Part shown: piece by piece, positions 42,259 through 50,417 of the stretch | Layout: each line of letters opens with the position of its first letter | Position numbering within the stretch: the first letter of the stretch is position 1 | Source of the DNA: DATAFF01 sp963744915 | GTDB taxonomy: Bacteria; Pseudomonadota; Alphaproteobacteria; Rhizobiales; Aestuariivirgaceae | Direction: 5' to 3' | DNA length: 64,000 nt | Assembly (NCBI GenBank): GCA_963744915.1 | Contig: CAVUUY010000020.1 | Location: forward strand, 1 to 64,000 | The notes under the pieces: model-generated | Database searches by the model: none | Told to the model about the DNA's origin: nothing | What the model saw: the letters and a program-made list of their open reading frames with translations, nothing else | Position numbers and translations under genes: made by a program

Positions 42259-43380
42259 TCAGACCAGATCGAGGCGGTCGAGGACCCATAATCCCAGCGC
42301 CTGCACCATGTCGTCGCGCGAGGACAGGGGACCGGGACGATAAAGCACCGACTGCAGCGCCTGCTGCTGTTTCTCGAGGATGCCGACATCCTCGCGGCCG
42401 ACCGTTTCCCAGCGATGGTAGTAGGCCGCGGCCTTGGCGGCGAAGCGAGGGTCGGCAAAAACCTCCTCAGGGAAGCAGCCGCCGATCTCGAGGCGGGAGC
42501 GATCATGCGCCAGCGGCGTGACGTTGAGCCACCACATGGAATCCTGCGCCACGGCAAATTGGCAGGTGGGCAGGATCACGGTGAAGTAGGTGCCCTGCCG
42601 GGCATCTTCGTCGAGATCGGGGAGCGGCGGAAAGGGCGGCTCGGCGCCGGGAAGGGTGGCGATGCTGCGGCCCGAGATGACCTGGATGCACAGCCAGTCG
42701 CCGGTAACGGGAAGGGTGCGCGATTGCTGGGCGCCGACGGAGTCCTTGTGGACCATGCCGGTGTGATAGGTCTCCATGGCGTTTTCGAGAATGAGCTTCC
42801 AGTTGCAGCGCGGCTCGAGAACGACGTCCCAGGCCCAGCGCATGCGGTCGAGCCGGTGCGAGGCGAAGCGCTGCGGCAGGTCGCCGAGATGCTCGGCGAG
42901 CGATGGTCCCGCGGCGGCAAAATTGGCGAACAGGAAACCGGCAAAGGAGTTGAGCCGCAGCGGCACGAGGCCGTTCTCGACACGATCGAAGCCCTCGGCA
43001 TCCTTCATGTCGGGACAGCCATAAAGGCTTCCATCTGTGAAATAGCTCCACGCATGATAAGGGCAAATGATCCGGCTCCCGGTGTTGCCCCTGCCCTCGA
43101 GGAGAATGGAGCCGCGATGCCGGCAATAATTGGCAAAGCAGCGCAGCTGCCCGTCGCGGCTGCGCAGCAGCACGATCGGCCCGCCTGGCGTGTCGAAGCT
43201 GCGGTAATCGCCGGCAGCGGGCAGTTGGTCGTCGCGGCAGAGAAAGAACCAGTGCTTGAGGAAGATCATCTCCCTCTCGCGGCGGAAAATCTCCGGATCG
43301 GTGTAGAAACCTGCAGGCATTGAACGGGCGCGGTTGAGCGGCGCGGCTGCGGCACCGATCTCGCCCGGTGCGATATTCAT
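42259..43380 (-). CDS. Rieske non-haem iron oxygenase, betaine-demethylase type
   Basis: A 373-aa alpha subunit. The Rieske [2Fe-2S] ligands are CRHRGSILLEG and CPYHAWSY (C-x-H...C-x2-H). The catalytic domain has ENAMETYHTGMVHKDS, supplying the two His of the mononuclear iron, and the acidic ligand is expected in the C-terminal part. This subgroup includes proline-betaine, glycine-betaine and carnitine oxygenases, which remove a methyl as formaldehyde and need a separate reductase; none is encoded here. The ATG at 43380 is chosen; a TTG at 43434 is possible. Co-transcribed with the TMADH-like gene. Confidence 0.85.
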   Translation of the reverse strand: MNIAPGEIGAAAAPLNRARSMPAGFYTDPEIFRREREMIFLKHWFFLCRDDQLPAAGDYRSFDTPGGPIVLLRSRDGQLRCFANYCRHRGSILLEGRGNTGSRIICPYHAWSYFTDGSLYGCPDMKDAEGFDRVENGLVPLRLNSFAGFLFANFAAAGPSLAEHLGDLPQRFASHRLDRMRWAWDVVLEPRCNWKLILENAMETYHTGMVHKDSVGAQQSRTLPVTGDWLCIQVISGRSIATLPGAEPPFPPLPDLDEDARQGTYFTVILPTCQFAVAQDSMWWLNVTPLAHDRSRLEIGGCFPEEVFADPRFAAKAAAYYHRWETVGREDVGILEKQQQALQSVLYRPGPLSSRDDMVQALGLWVLDRLDLV

Positions 43381-43578
43381 GAAGGATGTCCCATCGATCG
43401 CCGGCAGCCAAAACTCCGACGGGGAAATTCGCAAGTCAAGTCAAGGGCCGAGGGAAAGGCTGCAGGGCAGCCATGCCGACAAAGGAACGGGAGGTTGGGC
43501 CGAGCGTTGTCTTGTTGTGCCGAGGCGAGCGAAGGCATGCGGCGCTTCGGCAGACGGTTTCACCCACAGGAGGAATAG

Positions 43579-44595
43579 ATGGCAGAACGGGATCGCTTCA
43601 GGAGTGACGAGCGATGGAATCGAGACGACGACTGGCGGCGCGAAGGCGGCTCCTACCGCTCCGGCGATGAATCGCGGCGCGGCTTCGGCGAAGGCGGCGA
43701 AGACTATTATCGCAGCCGCGACTTCGGCTCGCGCGGCGAGTACGGCCGGGGCGACTTCAGCCGCAGCGATTATGGCCGCAGCGAGTTTGGACAGGGCCGC
43801 GGCGACCAGAGCCGCGACTATGGTCGCGGCCGCGATTTCGGCAGCTCGTTCGGCGACCAAGGCTTCGGCGGCGGCGATTATGGCCGCGACTTCGGGCGCG
43901 GTGATTTTGGCCGGTCGGCCGACTTCGGCCGGTCAAGCGACTTCGGCCGCGGCGATTTTGGCCGGTCGGGCGACCGTCATGAGGCCGGCCGCTGGAGCGG
44001 CGGCGATTTCTGGCGCGACCAGCGCGGCAATTACGGGGGGCTCGGCTATGGCGGCAGCGCCTCCGGTTTCGGTCGCTATGGCGAGGGCTTTCCGAGCGCG
44101 CGCGATTACGGCGGCAGCGGCCGTTCGTTCTACGGCAGCGATTATGGCCGCGGCGACTTCCAGCGCGGTCGCGAAGATGACCGCGGCTTCATCGAGCGGG
44201 CCACCGATGCCGTTTCCTCCTGGTTCGGGGGCAGTGAAGGACAGGGGCACCACCGCGGCCGCGGACCGAAGGGCTATGCCCGCTCGGACGACCGGATCCG
44301 CGAGGATGTCTCCGACCGGCTGGGCGACGACTGGCTGGTCGATGCCACCGATATCGAAGTGGTGGTGGTCGGCGGCGAAGTGACCTTGTCGGGCACCGTA
44401 AACCGCCGCGACCAACGGCGCCGCGCCGAGGACATCGCCGAATCCGTGTCGGGTGTGAAGCATGTCCAGAACAACGTCCGGGTCAGCGACAATACGACGG
44501 CGGGCTTCGGCAACACGCCCGGCAGCATGGCGTCAGGCGGCACCTCGATGGGGTCCACCACCCCGACAAGCCGCAAGACCGGCAGTACGTCCTAG
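43579..44595 (+). CDS. BON-domain protein with long RDFG-type low-complexity region
   Basis: A 338-aa protein. Residues about 1-200 are a hydrophilic repeat region of units such as YGRGDFSRSDYGRSEFGQG and FGRSADFGRSSDFGRGDFG, very rich in Gly, Arg, Asp and Tyr/Phe. A linker (ERATDAVSSWFGGSEG) leads to a BON domain at about 235-305: IREDVSDRLGDDWLVDATD, VVVVGGEVTLSGTVNRRDQR and ESVSGVKHVQNNVRV. BON domains bind phospholipid or peptidoglycan in stress proteins. No signal peptide is present, so the protein is probably cytoplasmic. An AGGAGG just before ATG 43579 supports strong translation; a clear terminator follows. Confidence 0.8.
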   Translation: MAERDRFRSDERWNRDDDWRREGGSYRSGDESRRGFGEGGEDYYRSRDFGSRGEYGRGDFSRSDYGRSEFGQGRGDQSRDYGRGRDFGSSFGDQGFGGGDYGRDFGRGDFGRSADFGRSSDFGRGDFGRSGDRHEAGRWSGGDFWRDQRGNYGGLGYGGSASGFGRYGEGFPSARDYGGSGRSFYGSDYGRGDFQRGREDDRGFIERATDAVSSWFGGSEGQGHHRGRGPKGYARSDDRIREDVSDRLGDDWLVDATDIEVVVVGGEVTLSGTVNRRDQRRRAEDIAESVSGVKHVQNNVRVSDNTTAGFGNTPGSMASGGTSMGSTTPTSRKTGSTS

Positions 44596-44638
44596 GAATC
44601 GTGTCAAAAAAGCTGTGATTGGTTAAAAAATGATTAAG

Positions 44639-44662
44639 GGCGCCCTTCGGGGCGCCTTTTTT
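44639..44662 (+). terminator. Intrinsic terminator after the BON gene
   Basis: 7-bp GC stem GGCGCCC/GGGCGCC with TTCG tetraloop followed by six T's (44657-44662), 43 bp after the stop. Textbook rho-independent form. Confidence 0.9.
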
Positions 44663-44755
44663 ATTTGCCTTGACCGGCGACTTACCCGAGATTGTGATGG
44701 GGCAGACAGGAGTCGCGTCGGGGTTTCACGATCGTTGTGAGGGGGCAATCGCACG

Positions 44756-45019
44756 ATGGCAGACAATGTCGTCAGTTTGTTCGGACCGATGGCAAGCGCA
44801 CAGCCGGAGGGACAGCCGAACGCAACCGTGATCGCGGAGCTCGAGCGGCTGCTCGAGGCGGCCCGGGCCGGGGAGATCATCGGTGTGGCGGGCAGCTATG
44901 TTCACCGGGACAAGGTTGTGACCTATTCCTTCGCCGGCATCGTCGGCAGCTACGGGCTGATCGGCGGGCTCGACTGCGTCAAGGAACGGCTTATCCGCAT
45001 CGCCTTGGCAAAGGACTGA
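44756..45019 (+). CDS. Hypothetical 87-aa protein
   Basis: MADNVVSLFGPMASAQPEGQ, then an amphipathic helix (NATVIAELERLLEAARAGEI) and a sheet-rich end (VAGSYVHRDKVVTYSFAGIV, LDCVKERLIRIALAKD). Small proteins of this pattern recur in phages and proteobacterial genomes with unknown role. It stands alone, convergent with the gene at 45028. Confidence 0.55.
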   Translation: MADNVVSLFGPMASAQPEGQPNATVIAELERLLEAARAGEIIGVAGSYVHRDKVVTYSFAGIVGSYGLIGGLDCVKERLIRIALAKD

Positions 45020-45027
45020 CCGAACGA

Positions 45028-45216
45028 TCAACGCCCTGATTTCAGGGGTGAAAAGCGGTGACTTCTGGTCGCTCCCAGTGGTGCGTGATCGTTCCACAGC
45101 AGGTCGACGATCTGAAGCGCCGATATCACCACGAGAAGGAGGGCCCAGGCGGCAAGCGCGTGCTTGATGCCGGTTTGCCTTTGTTCCCAGTCTTCCGATT
45201 CCATTATTGTCTCCAT
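45028..45216 (-). CDS. Small single-pass membrane protein
   Basis: 62 aa from ATG 45216 (METIMESEDWEQRQTGIKHA). One helix at about residues 20-41 (LAAWALLLVVISALQIVDLL) and a basic C-terminal tail. No family is known. A longer start is possible upstream but extends into sequence with a stop-rich look. Confidence 0.45.
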   Translation of the reverse strand: METIMESEDWEQRQTGIKHALAAWALLLVVISALQIVDLLWNDHAPLGATRSHRFSPLKSGR

Positions 45217-45350
45217 AGGGGGCTGGAGTAAGTTTTTATGCCGCCGGGAGACTGGCAGCGCCGGGGCCGTGGCGTCTGTGGGGAAATTCACACTTTGCCG
45301 GCCCCTACCCGCTCCCTACCCCCCACACTCCCCTCGCCTCCCCCCTGGAT

Positions 45351-45370
45351 TGACACCCGCTATCGGGTCA
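45351..45370. promoter_or_regulatory. Dyad and -35-like element before the quaternary-amine importer
   Basis: TTGACA at 45350-45355 begins an imperfect inverted repeat (TGACACCCG...CGGGTCA) about 57 bp upstream of the binding-protein ATG. It could be an operator overlapping the promoter. Confidence 0.35.
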
Positions 45371-45426
45371 GCGGACACTTGAACGGTGAGGCGGAAAGTC
45401 TTCCCCGCCTTAGGGAGAGTACAACA

Positions 45427-46386
45427 ATGAAAATTCCATCCGCTGTGCTTGTCACGACCGTGCTTGCCGGGCTTGCGCTGACGCCCGTTACGTCTCTTGC
45501 CGATGTCGAGTCAAAAGATCCGATTAAGATCGCGCTGTTCGACTGGACGAGCGTCAATCTCAACGCCAAGATTCTCGGAGGAATTCTGGAAAAGCTTGGT
45601 TATACAGTCGAATACCCGACGGCCGACTACCTTTCGAGCCTCACCACCGGGCTGACCAATGGCGATCTCACCATCGGCATGGAGTATTGGGACACCACCG
45701 CCGGCGAGGCGATGAAGGCTTCCGACCAGACCAAGCAAACCGAAAGGTTGGGCAAGCTCGGCCCGAAGGCCAAGGAAGAGTGGTGGTATCCGCTTTATAT
45801 GAAGGAAAAATGCCCCGGCCTGCCCAATTGGGAAGCGCTGAAGGATCCAAAATGCGCCGAAGCGTTCTCCACCCCCGAAACGGCGCCGAAGGGGCGCTAT
45901 CTCGGCGGCCCGGTAACCTGGGAGGGCTATGACGACGAGCGGGTCGCGGCGCTCGAGCTGCCGTTCACCGTGGTGCATGCCGGGACCGATGCGGCGATGT
46001 TTGCCGAACTCGATTCCGCCTATCAGCGCAAGGCGCCGATCATGCTGTGGATCTATTCGCCGCATTGGGCGCCGGCAAAATATCAGGGCGAGTGGATCGA
46101 GTTCCCCAAGCACGAGCCGGCCTGCTACACCGATCCGAAATGGGGGACCAACCCGAACAAGGCCTATGATTGCGGCAAGCCCTCGGGCGAAATCTGGAAA
46201 TATTCCTGGTCAGGTTTCAAGGACAAATGGCCGACCGCCTATAAAGTGGCCAAGTCTTATCAGGTCGACACCAAGGAGCTGAACACGATGTCCGGCCAGG
46301 TCGATCTCGAGGGCAAGTCGATCGAGGACGTGGCAGCGAAATGGATCGCCGACAACGAGGCGACCTGGAGGGCGTGGTCAAAGTGA
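45427..46386 (+). CDS. proX: Glycine betaine/proline-type ABC substrate-binding protein
   Basis: A 319-aa periplasmic OpuAC-family protein. Signal peptide MKIPSAVLVTTVLAGLALTP (cleavage near LA-DV), then IKIALFDWTSVNLNAKILGG, VEYPTADYLSSLTTGLTNGD and IGMEYWDTTAG. Several tryptophans and tyrosines (EYWDTT, WWYPLYMKEK, APIMLWIYSPHWAPAKY) could form the aromatic box that binds a trimethylammonium group. It lies before its own ATPase and permease with coupled starts. The ligand may be glycine betaine, proline betaine or carnitine; the betaine-type catabolic locus just upstream makes a nutritional role likely. Confidence 0.85.
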   Translation: MKIPSAVLVTTVLAGLALTPVTSLADVESKDPIKIALFDWTSVNLNAKILGGILEKLGYTVEYPTADYLSSLTTGLTNGDLTIGMEYWDTTAGEAMKASDQTKQTERLGKLGPKAKEEWWYPLYMKEKCPGLPNWEALKDPKCAEAFSTPETAPKGRYLGGPVTWEGYDDERVAALELPFTVVHAGTDAAMFAELDSAYQRKAPIMLWIYSPHWAPAKYQGEWIEFPKHEPACYTDPKWGTNPNKAYDCGKPSGEIWKYSWSGFKDKWPTAYKVAKSYQVDTKELNTMSGQVDLEGKSIEDVAAKWIADNEATWRAWSK

Positions 46387-47462
46387 CCGACCAAGGCGCC
46401 GGGCGGGGCGACCCGCCCCGCGCCCTTGACCGGAGGGTGAAGCTCGCCTGCTCCAAGCTGTGGAAGCTTTATGGGCAGGGCGCCGATCATTTCATCGCGG
46501 CGCAGGGCGGGCGGGCCGACGACGACGCGCTCGCTGCCCTGCAGCTGATCGGGGCGGTGCGGGACGTCAACCTGGCGGTGCACGAGGGCGAGATCTTCAT
46601 CGTCATGGGCCTGTCGGGCTCCGGCAAATCGACGCTGGTGCGCTGCCTGTCGCGCCTGATCGAGCCGAGCTATGGCAGCGTCATGCTCGATGGCCGCGAC
46701 CTGCTCAAGGCCAGCAATGCGGAGCTGATCGACATCCGCCGCCACAAGATGAGCATGGTGTTCCAGCATTTCGCCCTGCTGCCGCATCTCACCGTGCTCG
46801 ACAACATCGCCTTTCCGCTGGCGGTCCAGGGCGTCGGCCGGGTGCGCCGCGAGGCGCGGGCCCGCGAGCTCATCGATCTCGTGGGGCTGACGGGACGCGA
46901 CCGCTATTACCCGCGCGAGCTTTCGGGCGGCCAGCAGCAGCGGGTGGGCATCGCCCGGTCGCTGGCGGTCGAGCCGGAGATCTGGTTTCTCGACGAGCCG
47001 TTTTCGGCGCTGGATCCGCTGATCCGGCGCGAGATGCAGGACGAGCTCCTCCGGCTGCAGGGCGTGCTGAAGAAAACCATGGTGTTCATCACGCATGATT
47101 TCGACGAGGCGATCCGGCTGGCCGACCGGATCGCCATCATGAAGGACGGCGCGGTGATCCAGATCGCGACGCCCGAGGAACTGGTGCTGCGCCCGGCGAG
47201 CGATTATGTCGCCGCCTTCACCCGCCATGTGAACCGCGCCAAGGTCATGACGGCCCGCAGCTTGATGCAGCCGATCACGCCCGGTGCCGGTCACAGCGGC
47301 AGCGTCGCGGCCAATGCCAAGATCGCGAGCTTCGCTGCCGCGATCGTCGGCGACGGCCAGCCTTTCGCGGTGATCGATGACGGGCGCCCGATCGGCGAGG
47401 TGACCCGCGAGACAGTGATCGATCTCCTGGCCGGGCGCGACCGGGCGGAGAGCGCCGCATGA
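46383..47462 (+). CDS. proV: Quaternary-amine ABC transporter ATP-binding protein
   Basis: A 359-aa ATPase from GTG 46383, overlapping the proX stop (GTGA). Walker A VMGLSGSGKSTLVRCL, then MVFQHFALLPHLTVLDNIAF, signature ELSGGQQQRVGIARSL, Walker B IWFLDEPFSALDPLIRREMQ and H-loop VFITHDFDEAI. The C-terminal tail after residue 280 has a CBS-like part (QPFAVIDDGRPIGEVTRETV), used in the ProV/OpuA family to sense ionic strength. Only one CBS motif is clear. Confidence 0.9.
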   Translation: MTDQGAGRGDPPRALDRRVKLACSKLWKLYGQGADHFIAAQGGRADDDALAALQLIGAVRDVNLAVHEGEIFIVMGLSGSGKSTLVRCLSRLIEPSYGSVMLDGRDLLKASNAELIDIRRHKMSMVFQHFALLPHLTVLDNIAFPLAVQGVGRVRREARARELIDLVGLTGRDRYYPRELSGGQQQRVGIARSLAVEPEIWFLDEPFSALDPLIRREMQDELLRLQGVLKKTMVFITHDFDEAIRLADRIAIMKDGAVIQIATPEELVLRPASDYVAAFTRHVNRAKVMTARSLMQPITPGAGHSGSVAANAKIASFAAAIVGDGQPFAVIDDGRPIGEVTRETVIDLLAGRDRAESAA

Positions 47463-49408
47463 CGGTGGCGACGCTTCCCGAAGGCGCCCCGGCACCCGTT
47501 CAAACCAAGCCGATGCTACCGCTCGGCGCAGCACTCGGCGTGCTCCTTGCCGTCATCCTGATCAGCCGGCTCGTTCCGGCCGCTGCCGATTATCCGGCGG
47601 CCGCCATTCTCCCCGCGGCGGAATGGATCGGCGCCCTGTTCCAGTGGCTCAAGACGGCGATTTCCGGCTTCACGCGGGGGCTCGCAGCGGTGATGGCAGT
47701 GCCGCTCGACCTTTCGACCGGGCTCCTGGCCAAGGGGCTGAAGCTGCCGGTCGGCGAGGACATGGTGGCTTTGCCGCGGCTGTCATGGCTCGGCATCATC
47801 CTTGCCGCGGCGAGCATCGGCCATGCGCTTGGCGGCGTCCGGATGGCGCTGATCGGGGGGCTCGGCTTCCTCTATATCGCCGTGTTCCGCCAGTGGGACA
47901 GCGCCATGCTGACGCTGGCGCTGATCGCGGTGTGCGTGCCGCTCTGCGTCGTCCTCGGCATGGTGGTCGGCATCTGGGGCTATGCCTCGCCGCGCGCCGA
48001 CCGGCTGGTCATCACGCCGGCACTCGATCTGATGCAGACCATTCCGACCTTCGCCTATCTCATCCCGATGCTTCTCCTGTTCGGCATCAGCCCGGTGTCG
48101 GCGCTGCTCGCCACCGGCCTGTTCGCGACTCCGCCGATGGTTCGCGCCACCATGCTCGGACTGCGCAAGGTCAAGCCCGAAATCAAGGATTTCGCCGACA
48201 TGGCGGGGTGCACGGCATTGCAGAAGCTGTGGCGGGTGCTGATCCCGACGGCAAAGCCCTCGCTGATGATCGGGGTCAACCAGGTGATCATGCTCGCCCT
48301 CAACATGGTCATCATCTCCTCGATGATCGGCGCCGGGGGCCTCGGCTATGACGTGCTGCTGGCGCTGCGCCGGCTGGCGGTCGGCCAGGCGATGGAAGCG
48401 GGCCTGGCGATCGTCGTCGTCGCCATCGTGCTCGACCGGATGAGCCAGGCTGCCGCCGCCGAAGCCCGCAGCGCTGCGCCGCGGCCGCGCGGGCTCCACC
48501 TGATGCTGGCGGCCGGGGCGATCATCCTGACGACGCTGCTCAGCCTCCTGTGGCCGGCCCTTGCCAAGGTGCCCGCCGCCATGACGCTGTCGACGGCGCC
48601 CTGGTGGAAGGCGGTCATCGACTGGGTCACCGTCAACTATTTCGATGCGCTGGAGATCTTCCGCACCGGCTTCCTGCTGCATGTGCTGAACCCGCTCCGA
48701 GCGCTGTTCGAGGGGCTGCCGTGGTTTGCGGTGGTGGGCATGCTGGCCTATGCCGGCTGGCGGCTCGGCGGCTGGGGGCTGGCGCTTCTGGTAGCGGTGC
48801 TCACCAGCTTCTGCGCGGCGACGGGCCTGTGGGTGCAGACAATGGCGACAGTTTATCTCTGCGGCGTTGCTGCATTGATTTCTGCAATCATCGGGATTCC
48901 GATCGGCGTGCTCGCCGCCAAGAACGACCGGATTGCCGGCATCATCCTGCCGATCATCGACACGCTGCAGACCATCCCCTCCTTCTGCTTCATCATTCCG
49001 GTCGTGATGCTGTTCCGGGTCGGCGATGTCACGGCGGTGATCGCCACGGTCGCCTTCGCGATCGTGCCGGCGATCCGCTACACCGATCACGGGCTGCGGC
49101 AGGTGCCGGAGGAATTGATCGAGGCCGGGCGGGTGTCCGGCTGCACGCGCTCGCAACTGTTCTTCCGGGTCGAGCTGCCGGTGGCCTTGCCGGAGATCCT
49201 GCTCGGCATCAATCAGACGATCCTGATGGCGCTCAGCATGATCATCATCTGCGCCATGATCGGCACCCGGGATCTCGGCCAGGAGGTGTTCAAGGCGCTG
49301 GCCAAGGCGGATGCCGGCAAGGGCATCGTCGCCGGCCTGTGCATCGCCTTCATCGGCATCGTGGCCGACCGGCTGATCACCGCCTGGGCGGCGCAGCTCA
49401 GATGGTGA
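47459..49408 (+). CDS. proW: Fused double permease of the quaternary-amine transporter
   Basis: A 649-aa membrane protein made of two ProW-like permease domains. The first (about 140-330) has the EAA-type loop GCTALQKLWRVLIPTAKPSL with GAGGLGYDV, the second (about 440-645) has GCTRSQLFFRVELPVALPEI with GTRDLGQEV. ATPase-contact loops are thus present in both halves, so one chain could supply both membrane domains of the importer. Ordinary ProW has about 350 residues and works as a homodimer. The start overlaps proV by ATGA. The two halves are diverged, so the fusion is old. Confidence 0.9.
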   Translation: MTVATLPEGAPAPVQTKPMLPLGAALGVLLAVILISRLVPAAADYPAAAILPAAEWIGALFQWLKTAISGFTRGLAAVMAVPLDLSTGLLAKGLKLPVGEDMVALPRLSWLGIILAAASIGHALGGVRMALIGGLGFLYIAVFRQWDSAMLTLALIAVCVPLCVVLGMVVGIWGYASPRADRLVITPALDLMQTIPTFAYLIPMLLLFGISPVSALLATGLFATPPMVRATMLGLRKVKPEIKDFADMAGCTALQKLWRVLIPTAKPSLMIGVNQVIMLALNMVIISSMIGAGGLGYDVLLALRRLAVGQAMEAGLAIVVVAIVLDRMSQAAAAEARSAAPRPRGLHLMLAAGAIILTTLLSLLWPALAKVPAAMTLSTAPWWKAVIDWVTVNYFDALEIFRTGFLLHVLNPLRALFEGLPWFAVVGMLAYAGWRLGGWGLALLVAVLTSFCAATGLWVQTMATVYLCGVAALISAIIGIPIGVLAAKNDRIAGIILPIIDTLQTIPSFCFIIPVVMLFRVGDVTAVIATVAFAIVPAIRYTDHGLRQVPEELIEAGRVSGCTRSQLFFRVELPVALPEILLGINQTILMALSMIIICAMIGTRDLGQEVFKALAKADAGKGIVAGLCIAFIGIVADRLITAWAAQLRW

Positions 49409-49421
49409 AGGCCTAGCGCCG

Positions 49422-50417
49422 CTACACCAGCGCCCGGATCTCACCGGTTTCGCGGTTGCGCCAGTTCCTGATCGTCACCCGGGCGAAGCCGAGAAGCTGC
49501 TGGCGCTCCGCCTCGGTCCAGACGTCGAGCCCGGCGAGCAGGCCGGCGATGGCGGTCTCGGCGGCACGGCTGGCGCCGTCGCTGCATTTGAGAGCGAGGC
49601 CGAGCCCGGCATGGGGGACCGCGGCGCAGAACACGCCTTCCGCCCCGGTCTTGACGAAGGCGCGGGGCACCGCGCGCATGAGATCGGTGCAGAACCGTTT
49701 CGTTCCGGCAACCATGAAGGGATTGGCGCGGATTGCCGCGATGATGCGCTGCCCCGCCGCGGCACGGGCCGGCGGCACGCCTTCGCCGGAGGCAAAGCGA
49801 TGAAAGGCAAGGGCCAGCCCGCGCAGGGGAAGAGCCCAGGTCGGCACCGAACAGCCATCGATACCGCAGGGTGCGGCGGCCGTGTCCGATCCGGCGAGCG
49901 CGCCGAGAATGGCGGCGATCCGCTGCTGCACCGGGTGGCCGGGTTCGACATAGCCATGATGGGGGACGCCGAGCGCCAGGGCCACCGCCAGCATGCCGGC
50001 GTGCTTGCCCGAGCAGTTGTTGTGGAGGGCCGAGGGCCTGTCGCCACGCCGCGCCAGCTCGCGGGCAGCGGCGGAGTCGGAGGGCCAATGGGCACCGCAT
50101 TCCAGAGCCTCGGCGTCGAGCCCGAGCTTGGCCAGCATGGCGCCGGCGGTCGCGACATGGTCCGGCTCGCCACCATGGGAGGCACAGGCGAGCGCGATCT
50201 CGGCAGGGCTGAAGCCGAAGCGCTCGGCAGCACCGCTCTCGATAACCGCCAGGCATTGCAGCGCCTTGATCGCCGAGCGCGGATAGACCGGGTGCTCGAT
50301 GTCGCCAGCCGCGCGGATCACAGCGCCACCCGGCCCGACAATTGCGTAGGCGCCATGATGGCGGCTTTCGACAAAACCGCCCCGGATCACCGCGGCGAGC
50401 GGTGCCTCGGCGGTCAC
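49422..50417 (-). CDS. Asparaginase II family protein
   Basis: A 331-aa cytoplasmic asparaginase of the plant-like/Rhizobium AspA (asparaginase_II) family, which hydrolyses L-asparagine to aspartate and ammonia. Signature: RSAIKALQCLAVIESGAAER, ASHGGEPDH, ALHNNCSGKHAGMLAVALAL, GIDGCSVPTWALPLRGLALA and ANPFMVAGTKRFCTDLMRA. GTG 50417 is chosen as the start because it overlaps the MFS stop (GTGA) and homology begins there. The upstream ORF is a shadow of the MFS gene. Confidence 0.9.
   Translation of the reverse strand: MTAEAPLAAVIRGGFVESRHHGAYAIVGPGGAVIRAAGDIEHPVYPRSAIKALQCLAVIESGAAERFGFSPAEIALACASHGGEPDHVATAGAMLAKLGLDAEALECGAHWPSDSAAARELARRGDRPSALHNNCSGKHAGMLAVALALGVPHHGYVEPGHPVQQRIAAILGALAGSDTAAAPCGIDGCSVPTWALPLRGLALAFHRFASGEGVPPARAAAGQRIIAAIRANPFMVAGTKRFCTDLMRAVPRAFVKTGAEGVFCAAVPHAGLGLALKCSDGASRAAETAIAGLLAGLDVWTEAERQQLLGFARVTIRNWRNRETGEIRALV

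Noticed and set aside
40558..42291. 577-codon open frame opposite the TMADH-like gene
   Set aside because: Antisense shadow of a gene with intact flavin and NAD motifs.
47783..49444. 553-codon minus-strand frame opposite the fused permease
   Set aside because: Shadow frame, His/Asp/Arg-rich, no recognisable domain.
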